Below, piece after piece: positions 57,044 to 64,000 of a stretch of 64,000 nt of DNA. The notes under the pieces are model-generated. The model was not told the DNA's origin, did no database searches, and saw nothing but the letters and a program-made list of their open reading frames with translations. The stretch covers positions 1 through 64,000 of the forward strand of contig JAHEJI010000003.1 of NCBI GenBank assembly GCA_024638965.1, given 5' to 3'. Position numbers and translations under genes: made by a program. Each line of letters starts with the position of its first letter. Within the stretch, counting starts at the first letter, position 1. The DNA is from Planctomycetaceae bacterium. GTDB lineage: Bacteria; Planctomycetota; Planctomycetia; Pirellulales; Pirellulaceae.

Positions 57044-57099
57044 AATCTCCGTCGTAATTTTCAGTTGTTAGTCCTCAAATCGCAAACAAGGGTTCTACA

Positions 57100-57896
57100 T
57101 TGTCTGCCGCTAAACCGATCGGTACGAATGAAGGAGAACCGGTTGCTTTTCGGTTCCTTGATAAACACGCCGATATCGAAAAAACGTACCGGAATCTCCC
57201 ACATTGGTTTCAAGTTGGTTCGGCGATGTTTATTACGTTTCGAACCAACGACTCGATGCCCAAAGACGTGGTGATGAGATGGCATGCCGAACTTGAACAT
57301 TGGCTGACAACGAACGGGTTGCCACAGGAGCTTGCAGGCGAACCGAATTTCCATGACGCATCTCACCCCGCTCATGCGTCAGACCATCGACCCAAGTCTA
57401 GATTCGGGACTTCGAAACGTTCGCCTGAAGCTACAATCGCAACGTCGATTTCGCTTGATTCGATACCTCCGGCGAAGCGAGCTGAGTTTAAGAAGTTGCG
57501 CGAACGAATTTGGCACCGCTCATTGGATGAATGTCATGGTAGGTGTTTGTTAAAGCAGCCGAAATAAGCTCGAATCGTTGCGAATTCGCTCTTGTTTTAC
57601 GATGGCAGGAAATACGACCTCGATCGGTTTATCGTGATGCCAAATCACGTCCATGCCATTGTACAGTTCCGAACGGGTGAATCATTGATTTGGTGAGCGA
57701 GAGTTGGATGTGATACACGGCTCGTCAGATCAATTTTGAGACGGGAGACTCCGGGGCGTTTTGGCAACGCGAGCCGTTTGACCACATTATTCGGAGCCTA
57801 GAGCAATTCGAGTATCTACAAAAGTATGTCGCGGAGAATCCGCTGAAGGCTAATATACGGGATGGTGAGTTTTTATTTTGGGCACGAGAAGTGTAG
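57100..57896 (+). pseudogene. Decayed REP-associated tyrosine transposase (RAYT)
   Basis: The first part (57100-57567) reads 'RNLPHWFQVGSAMFITFRTNDSMP' and 'RIWHRSLDECHGRCLLKQP' as in IS200-like RAYT proteins. TAA at 57565 interrupts the frame. The same frame then continues through the catalytic HUH-type motif 'DRFIVMPNHVHAIVQFRTGES' to a second stop, TGA 57694. After a one-base shift it resumes as 'RQINFETGDSGAFWQREPFDHIIRSLEQFEYLQKYVAENPLKA' to TAG 57896. The tyrosine-bearing C-terminal part is partly retained. With two stops, a frameshift and missing codons it cannot work. Flanking palindromes are its probable former substrates. Confidence 0.85.
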
Positions 57897-57906
57897 CTCC
57901 AGTTTA

Positions 57907-57969
57907 GTGTAGATCCAATTGTCCCAATTGGATTCTGTTTGGAAACAATTGGGACAATTGTTGCTACAC
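57907..57969. repeat. REP palindrome, right of the decayed transposase
   Basis: Arms GTGTAG...CAATTGTCCCAATTG and its imperfect complement ending GTTGCTACAC. Several mismatches near the outer ends (ATC against CAA) show drift from the left copy. It starts 10 bases after the transposase stop. Confidence 0.8.
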
Positions 57970-58040
57970 TTCATCACCGGCGATGATGCTCAACATTATT
58001 GTTGATGACTCTATTGCCGCTCGTCAAAAAAGCCCATTCT

Positions 58041-60869
58041 CTATCTGCTTTTCAGCCTCGACTTATACTCGGGCCGCGATTTCCAATCATCAAAGTAGGG
58101 TTTGTATTCTGGAACCTCCGTCCATTGTCGCGGTTGTGGGTGACCCGGGTTGACCAGACCGTTCGAATAGTCAGCGCCGTTGATACTTCGCTGCAACGAT
58201 TCGGCAAATTGATCCATCTGTGTTTTCATCCGACCGGCAATTTTTGGATGCGATTGGTAAAGGTTGGATTGCTCAGTGGGGTCAGACTCAAGGTCATACA
58301 ATTCATATTGCTTCTTCTGTTTTTTGTCGCCCGTGTAGAGCAACTTAAAGTCGTTGTCGATGAGGGCCATATTTCCAAAACAGCCGAAAGGAATTGGCTT
58401 GTCCCGCGTTCCGATTTCCTTCTCGAACAGTTTGCAAAGGCTCCCACCATCTTGCGGATGAGTTATCTCTGATTGTGGAACTCCGCCGACGTCAGCAATG
58501 GTTGCAAAAATATCCATCGAAACCGCTGGATACTTCGTCACTCTGGGAGTGATTTTTGCCGGCCATTCGACAATCGTTGGGACGCGAAGTCCTCCCTCGT
58601 ACAAACTTCCTTTGTTGCCGCGCAATCCCCCAACTGTATCTGGTTTGAGTCTGGGCAGTCCGCCGTTGTCGCTGGTAAACCAGACTAACGTCTTGTCTGC
58701 GATTCCCAAGTCGCGAAGTGCGGAACGCAAAGCGCCAATGCTGCGGTCCATCGCGACCAACTCACCCAGTTGGTTTCTCGAGTTGTTGTCGAGTTGCGAA
58801 AACGGTTCTGCATCTGCGTCGCTGGCCATAAAAGGACCGTGTGGCGTTCCGTACCAGATCACGGTAAAGAAGGGCTTGTTGGCATCAGCTTGTTGTTTAA
58901 TAAAATTGACCGCTTCATCGACGATGATCTCCGAAGAGTCACCGACAAACTCTTCGAACTTTCCATTCCGGCTCATAATCGGATTAACGTCAAAAAAGTT
59001 GGTCACCGAAAGCCAAGTTTCAAAACCGAACGCGCCTGGATTGTGCGAGTCGCCACCCAAGATCGGCACTCCTGGCCCACGCAACCCGTTAAGATGCCAT
59101 TTCCCGAAATGCCCGGTCGCGTATCCCAAGTCACGCAGCGCTGTCGCGATTGATTTTTCCTGTAGACGTAACGCATAACCTTGTTCCGCAACTCCAGTCC
59201 GCAGATTGGTGCGACCGGTGAGAATGCTGGCGCGGGTCGGAGAACAAACGGGGGCAGCCGCGTAAAACCGATCGAACCGTAATCCGTTTTCCGCCATCGC
59301 ATCCAGGTTGGGCGTTTTCAGAAGCGGGTGGTTGCAATAACCGGTCTGCCCCCACCCCTGATCGTCCGCCATCAAGAGCACGATATTGGGTTTGGTGTTG
59401 GTTTGCTGATCGAAAGCCCATTCGCTGTTTCGAGAGCGGCCTGAGACCTCAACCTGTTTCAATTCCAGGGCGAGTCGCGATACGAGCTGCGGATGTTGGC
59501 TGTACAGATTTTTGGTTTCCCCAGGATCGGTTTGCAAGTCATAAAGTTGGCCAAGTGGCTGGCCAGCAGCCGGTTTGATCCGGCTGGGTTTTGAGAATCC
59601 GCCCGAACCCAGCCCCTCGATCAGTTTCCAATGTCCGGATCGAATCGACATCGTCTTGTTTCCTGATGCCATGACCAGATTGGGACGAATCGGTGAGTCA
59701 TCGGATTTCGTGCCGTTTAGTACGCTTAAGAAACCAAAACTGTCCGGGCCCGCGTCATCGGGTAACTTAACGTCGACTATTTCTGCAAACGTAGCGAGCA
59801 GGTCGGTAAAACAAATCGTCTGGTCCGAAGTTGAACCTGGTTTCACTATCGTTGGCCAGCGGACGACAAATGGCATGCGGTGTCCGGCTTCCCAAGCGTC
59901 CGCCTTCATGCCTCGCAGGCCTCCAGACGAATCATGCCCAAATCGCTGAACGTCTTTTTCGTACCAAACCGGTCCGTTATCGGACGTGAAAATCACCAAC
60001 GTGTTATCTGACATCTGGGCATCTTCCAGCGCCTTCAAGACTCGACCAATCATCGCGTCGACCATCGTTACGAAGTCGCCGTACATGCTGGCTTTGCTGT
60101 TGCCAACGAATTCTGGTGCAGGCAGCCAAGGCGTGTGCGGGGCGGGGTAGGCTAGATAAAGCATCAACGGTTGATCTGATTGATTTGCCGCGTGGTTGTT
60201 GATGACCTGAATTGCTTCATCCGTAAACCGCGGCAGGACGTCCTTAAGCTTCATGTCGGGAGCAATTCCGCCCGCCCGCCAAAATTCGCCTTGGATCGGA
60301 GACCAGCCTTCGCTCGCACGAGCCTCGATTTGTTGGGTGGGCGGGTCGACGGCTCGATCATTGCGAATGTAGAAGTACGGAGGAATATCGGTAGAAGCCC
60401 GGATACCAAAAAAAGAATCGAATCCCCGATCGACCGGTCCGCCCGGCAACCGATTTTCGTATCCGTTTTCGTCAAATCCTAAATGCCACTTCCCCACCAT
60501 CGCGGTGTGATATCCGCTTTGTTTTAAAAGGGAAGCGATCGTTACTTCGTCGTCCCGGATAACGGCTTTGCGACGCCAGACACCCACATTCGCTCGAAAC
60601 GGGTATCGGCCCGTCATGAGTCCGTATCGAGACAGATGGCACAGCGGACCGGGCGCATGCGCATCCGTGAATCGCATCCCGTGCTCGGCCAGTCGGTCAA
60701 TTTGGGGAGTCGGTATCTTGGATTCTGAATTAAAACAACCGGGATCTCCGTAGCCCATATCGTCGGCCATGATGATGACAATATTGGGATACTCATCAGC
60801 TGAAAGCGCCTGAATCGGCAAGGTAGAAATTCCGAACACCAACAAAATAAGACACAAGACTCGATGCAT
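58041..60869 (-). CDS. Exported double sulfatase (two sulfatase domains fused)
   Basis: 942 residues; ATG 60869 begins a signal peptide ('MHRVLCLILLVFGISTLPIQALS'). Domain 1 (about 25-480) starts 'PNIVIIMADDMGYGDPGCF' and has the formylglycine motif 'CHLSRYGLMTGR' (C77), with Leu in place of the usual Pro. Domain 2 (about 490-930) starts 'PNIVLLMADDQGWG' and has the canonical 'CSPTRASILTGR' (C542). Metal-site residues such as 'FTSDNG' occur in both. Each Cys would be converted by formylglycine-generating enzyme, encoded elsewhere. The pair may remove two sulfates from one algal or host polysaccharide. Two fused sulfatases are uncommon. Confidence 0.93.
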   Translation of the reverse strand: MHRVLCLILLVFGISTLPIQALSADEYPNIVIIMADDMGYGDPGCFNSESKIPTPQIDRLAEHGMRFTDAHAPGPLCHLSRYGLMTGRYPFRANVGVWRRKAVIRDDEVTIASLLKQSGYHTAMVGKWHLGFDENGYENRLPGGPVDRGFDSFFGIRASTDIPPYFYIRNDRAVDPPTQQIEARASEGWSPIQGEFWRAGGIAPDMKLKDVLPRFTDEAIQVINNHAANQSDQPLMLYLAYPAPHTPWLPAPEFVGNSKASMYGDFVTMVDAMIGRVLKALEDAQMSDNTLVIFTSDNGPVWYEKDVQRFGHDSSGGLRGMKADAWEAGHRMPFVVRWPTIVKPGSTSDQTICFTDLLATFAEIVDVKLPDDAGPDSFGFLSVLNGTKSDDSPIRPNLVMASGNKTMSIRSGHWKLIEGLGSGGFSKPSRIKPAAGQPLGQLYDLQTDPGETKNLYSQHPQLVSRLALELKQVEVSGRSRNSEWAFDQQTNTKPNIVLLMADDQGWGQTGYCNHPLLKTPNLDAMAENGLRFDRFYAAAPVCSPTRASILTGRTNLRTGVAEQGYALRLQEKSIATALRDLGYATGHFGKWHLNGLRGPGVPILGGDSHNPGAFGFETWLSVTNFFDVNPIMSRNGKFEEFVGDSSEIIVDEAVNFIKQQADANKPFFTVIWYGTPHGPFMASDADAEPFSQLDNNSRNQLGELVAMDRSIGALRSALRDLGIADKTLVWFTSDNGGLPRLKPDTVGGLRGNKGSLYEGGLRVPTIVEWPAKITPRVTKYPAVSMDIFATIADVGGVPQSEITHPQDGGSLCKLFEKEIGTRDKPIPFGCFGNMALIDNDFKLLYTGDKKQKKQYELYDLESDPTEQSNLYQSHPKIAGRMKTQMDQFAESLQRSINGADYSNGLVNPGHPQPRQWTEVPEYKPYFDDWKSRPEYKSRLKSR

Positions 60870-61047
60870 ACCGGTTCCGCCGAGAAACAAGTAGAAAGTT
60901 TACTTTTATTTACCGTAACAGGCAGATACATCCTATCGAAGGCAAAATAACGGGTGGCGGTATAATAGAACAAGAAGAGTCATGGTGCCGAGCATTATTT
61001 TGCCACGATGAGCTTGGAACACGTCGCAGCCTTTTCAAAATAAAGCT

Positions 61048-62262
61048 TTATCCAGCATACATCTGCAACCGAATTCCAATCTGATCGAGGATTTCGCAAA
61101 TCGAACCGAAGTCAGGATGCCGCACGATAATTATCCCATCGGAACGAAGCGTTTGTTTCCAGTCTCGCCGTTGTGCACCAATCGGAAGCAGGTCAACCAC
61201 GCAAAAGTGTTGTCCGTAATCAGCCATCAATCCCTCCAAGCCCTCAATGCGCTGAATCCGCCCGTCGCCCTGAGCCCGTTTGAAAATATGACCCGCGTTG
61301 TATTTGCGTTCGCTGGGAAGACTGAAAGTCCCTTTCGTAACCGCCTCGGCCCAACCTTGATAAATATCAAAATCATTGGCAAAGTTCATCAGATCAACAG
61401 TATTGGCGCCCGCAGGTCGAGCCCCGATCTCGCCAAACACCGCTTCCCCATCTGGCTTTCGAAACCACTCCATGTGTGTGAACCCCGTTTGAAAGTCCAG
61501 GGCTTTGATCACCTCCGCTCCCATCCTGCGACCGGATTCGAAGGTTGCATCGTGAACGTCGCGGAGTGCGATGGTTTGCTGGCTGATCCATTGGTTGCTC
61601 CGGCCGATCAACGGTCGCGGCCGGTACCTGCAGATATTAAAGAACTTGATCTGGCCATCGACGCAAACCGTGTCAAAAGTGTACTCATCGGCTTCGATAA
61701 ACTCTTCAACACTGACTTCACGGACATGGTCAAGCAGAGGCAAAATCTGTTCAAGGTGTTTCTCGTGGTTGACTCGATAAGTGTCCGCCGAACCGGCTCC
61801 TGCGATCGGTTTCACACAGACGGGGTAACCGATTTGGGATGCCGCCTCTCGGACACCGTCTTTCGTCACGGTGCTGGCGTGTCTCGGCGTGCGAATTCCA
61901 TTTTGATCCAATACCTGTTTCATTTTTTCTTTGTCGCGAAACGGAACGGTTTGGGCAACGGTCATTCCTGGCAAGTTCAACATTTCACGAATCTTGGCGG
62001 CCAAGACCATGTATGGTTCCCAAGTACATTCGACTCGATCGATACGAACCTTGTTTGCCACCTCGGCGACTTTGGCAAGCACAGCAGCGTCATCAGAAAG
62101 CTGTACGTGCAAGTAGGCGCTTAATGCGCTTTTTGCGATTTCCGACAAATCGTGTTCGCCTTGATCACCCAGCCCGATGACATGGTTGCCTTCCCGAGCC
62201 AGTCCACGGGTAAAAAAAGGTTGTTCAACCGGAAAACCGGGTGAGATCATGATGACGTTCAT
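61048..62262 (-). CDS. ATP-grasp ligase-like enzyme A
   Basis: 404 residues, cytoplasmic. Preceded by a Rossmann-like N-terminus ('MNVIMISPGFPVEQPFFTRGLAREG'), the ATP-grasp domain (about 110-310) contains 'FRDKEKMKQVLDQNGIRTPRH', 'IGYPVCVKPIAGAGSADTY' (nucleotide lysine), 'VSVEEFIEADEYTFDTVCVDG' and 'FGEIGARPAG' (metal-binding E-x-x-x-R type). It would join a carboxylate to an amine or thiol via acyl phosphate. The amine and acid are unknown. It is a paralogue of the next gene and probably co-expressed with it. Confidence 0.85.
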   Translation of the reverse strand: MNVIMISPGFPVEQPFFTRGLAREGNHVIGLGDQGEHDLSEIAKSALSAYLHVQLSDDAAVLAKVAEVANKVRIDRVECTWEPYMVLAAKIREMLNLPGMTVAQTVPFRDKEKMKQVLDQNGIRTPRHASTVTKDGVREAASQIGYPVCVKPIAGAGSADTYRVNHEKHLEQILPLLDHVREVSVEEFIEADEYTFDTVCVDGQIKFFNICRYRPRPLIGRSNQWISQQTIALRDVHDATFESGRRMGAEVIKALDFQTGFTHMEWFRKPDGEAVFGEIGARPAGANTVDLMNFANDFDIYQGWAEAVTKGTFSLPSERKYNAGHIFKRAQGDGRIQRIEGLEGLMADYGQHFCVVDLLPIGAQRRDWKQTLRSDGIIIVRHPDFGSICEILDQIGIRLQMYAG

Positions 62263-62281
62263 TTTTTTCCCTACAGTAGTA

Positions 62282-62463
62282 TCTTAATCTTAGTCGTACT
62301 CCTAATCGTTGTCTCAATCTCGTGAACTCGAAAATCGTTGTTTGTCTGTTGAACCGTCTCACCAGCATGACCGACGAAACAAATTTATCACGACTACGAC
62401 TAAGACTAAGACTAAGACTACGAGTACGAGTACGACTATGACTAAGACTGCGAATACGAGTAA
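62282..62463. repeat. Degenerate hexamer array between the ATP-grasp genes
   Basis: On the plus strand 62390-62463 is a string of CGACTA, AGACTA and CGAGTA units (cgactacgactaagactaa...). The left part (62282-62320, ttaatcttagtcgtactcc) is its reverse complement, so the ends could pair across an 70-base middle. Similar ACGAGT/ACGACT strings are typical of some planctomycete genomes. Confidence 0.7.
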
Positions 62464-62475
62464 GAAAATCTTGGT

Positions 62476-63693
62476 TCATGCCAGTTCAACTTGGACGGTT
62501 TGAATTATCTTCTTCAAAGCATTTTCAACGACCTGTGTTTCAGGATGGCGAACAATAATGTAGCCTTCGCCTTCGTAGCTGCCACTTGGCGCTTGCCCTG
62601 GTTCGGGAATCTTTGCTTCGACAACGATCTCGCCCAGCGACCTCGCAATCTCCTCCAAGCCATGAATGCTCGAGACACGACCTTCTCCCATCCCGCGCAA
62701 ATAGGCTGCTCCAGCCGCATATTTTCGTTGAGGAATTTGGAACCGTTCATGGATCACCGACTCGGCCCAAGCCCGATATAAATCGAAATCGTGGGCGTAG
62801 GAAATCAAAGTCGTAATCTGTGCACCGGGTGGGCGGGCGCCCACTTCTGAAATCGCCACGCTGCCGTCAGCGCGCAAAAACCATTCCATGTGGCTCAACC
62901 CGGTCTGCATCCCAAGCGCCGAAAGGGCCGCCTGGGCAATCTGCTTGACCGGTTTGTAATGGGGCGAGTCGAATTCACGTGGAATCGTTACGCACCACTG
63001 TATCCATGGCTCACGAACGACTTCCAAAGGCGCCGGCGAATAATGGGAAATCGAGGACCAGATTAATTGTCCGTTCACGCAAATACTATCGAACGAATGT
63101 TCTTTTCCCACAATAAACTCTTCGATGACGACCGGATTCTGCGGGCCGGGATTCAAGTGAGCCCAGCACTCGGTCAGTTGTTTGTGGTTTTCGCAGCGGA
63201 AGATCCCCATAGCTCCCGCGCCGTCCGGTGGCTTAACAATCATGGGGAAACCAGTCTGCCTGGCAAAATCCAGGGCGGTTTGAAAGGAATCTGCCAAGAC
63301 ATGCTTGGCACAAGGAAGCCCCGCTTCGCGGAGGACAGACTTCATGACGGATTTATCGCGAAAATTATTGGCTGCCTTTGCCCCCATTCCTGGCACGCCA
63401 AGATGGTCTCGAACTTCCCCTAAGGAAACCTGGATCTGCTCAAGCATGCCCATGATTCGGTCGATTCCGTCAAATTGACGACCGATCATTTCAACCCCTC
63501 GCAAAATCTGTGGTGTACTGATGTCCTCGACCGCATAATAGGCCGACAGACGGCTTTGAAGCTCCGCAGGCAACTTGGTCACTGGATCACAACTAACAAG
63601 TCCCACTTGCGCATCGGGGACTTTCGTCGTGGCATCGATAAATCGTTCCGTCGCGTCCATAAAATAAGGGGCGACAAAGATGACTTTTTTCAT
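62476..63693 (-). CDS. ATP-grasp ligase-like enzyme B
   Basis: 405 residues. Layout as for enzyme A: N-terminal 'MKKVIFVAPYFMDATERFIDATTKVPDAQVGLVSCDP', then ATP-grasp blocks 'FRDKSVMKSVLREAGLPCAKH', 'TGFPMIVKPPDGAGAMGIFRC', 'VIEEFIVGKEHSFDSICVNG' and 'ISEVGARPPGAQITTLISYAHDFDLYRAWAE'. The two align throughout (for example 'GLSHMEWFLRADG' against 'GFTHMEWFRKPDG'), pointing to an old duplication with separate substrates. Both lie upstream of, and divergent from, the glycogen synthase gene. Confidence 0.87.
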   Translation of the reverse strand: MKKVIFVAPYFMDATERFIDATTKVPDAQVGLVSCDPVTKLPAELQSRLSAYYAVEDISTPQILRGVEMIGRQFDGIDRIMGMLEQIQVSLGEVRDHLGVPGMGAKAANNFRDKSVMKSVLREAGLPCAKHVLADSFQTALDFARQTGFPMIVKPPDGAGAMGIFRCENHKQLTECWAHLNPGPQNPVVIEEFIVGKEHSFDSICVNGQLIWSSISHYSPAPLEVVREPWIQWCVTIPREFDSPHYKPVKQIAQAALSALGMQTGLSHMEWFLRADGSVAISEVGARPPGAQITTLISYAHDFDLYRAWAESVIHERFQIPQRKYAAGAAYLRGMGEGRVSSIHGLEEIARSLGEIVVEAKIPEPGQAPSGSYEGEGYIIVRHPETQVVENALKKIIQTVQVELA

Positions 63694-63766
63694 TCGTCGA
63701 CTAATCTGACTAGATTATGCTTGTCCATTATACTGTCTTGTTGATCCGTTCAAGAAACGGGAAGCA

Positions 63767-63840
63767 GTGTAGCAACAATTGTCTCAATTGTTTGAGCATT
63801 ACTCGGTGTCGCACTGCAATTGGGAAAATTGCAACTACAC
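63767..63840. repeat. Third REP-type palindrome, upstream of glgA
   Basis: Starts GTGTAGCAACAATTGTCTC and ends as a mutated complement (GCAATTGGGAAAATTGCAACTACAC region). It is related to the two copies around the decayed transposase but more diverged. It lies between divergent ATP-grasp B and glgA, in the glgA leader. Confidence 0.75.
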
Positions 63841-63856
63841 TAAAAACAAACTAATT

Positions 63857-64000
63857 ATGAATATCTGCTTCGTAACTTCCGAATTTGCTCCGTATGCCAA
63901 AGTTGGCGGTTTGGCTGATGTTTCCTCAGCTCTTCCGGCTGCACTTCAACGGGCAGGTCACAAGATTCGGTTAATTGTACCGTACTATCGTGACTTGAAA
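63857..64000 (+). CDS. glgA: Glycogen synthase, 5' part only
   Basis: 48 codons are in the window, cut by the end. 'MNICFVTSEFAPYAKVGGLADVSSALPAALQRAGH' is the unmistakable start of bacterial ADP-glucose-type glycogen synthase (GT5), including the K-x-G-G-L motif that binds ADP-glucose. ATG 63857 follows the REP palindrome closely. Confidence 0.93.
   Translation, partial: MNICFVTSEFAPYAKVGGLADVSSALPAALQRAGHKIRLIVPYYRDLK

Noticed and set aside
57694-57696. TGA inside the transposase frame as another selenocysteine codon
   Set aside because: A TAA lies upstream in the same frame, a frameshift follows, and Trp-TGA here is not at a Cys-like position. The gene is plainly decayed.
58498-59178. 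226-residue plus-strand ORF
   Set aside because: Antisense shadow of the second sulfatase domain.
61117-62124. 335-residue plus-strand ORF
   Set aside because: Antisense to the first ATP-grasp gene, which has clear motifs in the other direction.
1-64000. Prophage, conjugative element, tRNA or rRNA genes
   Set aside because: No phage structural, integrase or transfer genes and no tRNA-like cloverleaf or rRNA sequence were recognised by eye.

Overview
The window looks like chromosome of a marine, Pirellulales-type planctomycete. This is inferred from family content, since no rRNA or other marker gene is present. Supporting genes are a secreted PQQ-like propeller with EF-hands, an SHD1-domain protein fused to a retropepsin-like protease, a secreted double sulfatase, a Ser/Thr kinase with C-terminal membrane segments next to its own ECF sigma factor, many small secreted proteins of unknown function, and planctomycete-style palindromic intergenic repeats. 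Genes lie on both strands, many as singletons. Compact operons are marked by 4-bp ATGA overlaps.

Layout. 0-6 kb: universal stress protein, SulP anion transporter with a clear intrinsic terminator, an MFS-like membrane protein and a convergent NhaR-like LysR regulator. 6-11.6 kb: a three-gene export system (ABC exporter with a degenerate ATPase, HlyD-type adaptor, lipoprotein TolC-type channel). 11.6-18 kb: 2Fe-2S ferredoxin, FAS1-FAS1-GIN secreted protein, two PQQ-like propellers and TspO. 18-23 kb: RND efflux pump and its adaptor. 23-27 kb: a hybrid sensor kinase overlapping a periplasmic binding protein (LuxP/LuxQ-like logic). 27-33 kb: old yellow enzyme, then two convergent genes each interrupted by one in-frame TGA, then an esterase and a Spy/CpxP-like protein. 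35-46.4 kb: WD40 protein, a stand-alone B12-binding protein with a CarH-type signature, a 2,531-residue acyl-AMP ligase/NRPS/ketosynthase megasynthase, a small membrane protein and an Sfp-type phosphopantetheinyl transferase. 46.8-57 kb: mostly housekeeping or single genes, plus the kinase/sigma pair. 57-58 kb: a decayed REP-associated transposase flanked by its palindromes. 58-64 kb: double sulfatase, two paralogous ATP-grasp enzymes and the start of a glycogen synthase gene.

The two results I rate highest are these. (1) Two probable selenoprotein genes lie tail to tail at 29193-31259. One is a peroxiredoxin-like protein with UGA at the first position of a CPYC motif. The other has UGA inside a Cys/Gly-rich linker (C-GGGG-U-GGGS-C) that joins an 88-residue ORF to a 344-residue HEAT-like ORF. 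Both UGAs are followed, within the distance expected for a bacterial SECIS, by a 6-bp stem with a G-containing loop. In the second gene the loop is GGUCU, the same as in the E. coli fdhF SECIS. (2) A compact lipopeptide-like biosynthetic locus lies at 35997-46388. Its order is FAAL-ACP-C-A-PCP-KASIII-KASIII-like, the A-domain code reads as glycine, the second ketosynthase has lost its cysteine, and a CarH-like cobalamin light-sensor module without a DNA-binding domain lies upstream.

I saw no tRNA, rRNA, CRISPR array, riboswitch or intact insertion sequence. Promoters are mostly not distinctive enough to call.
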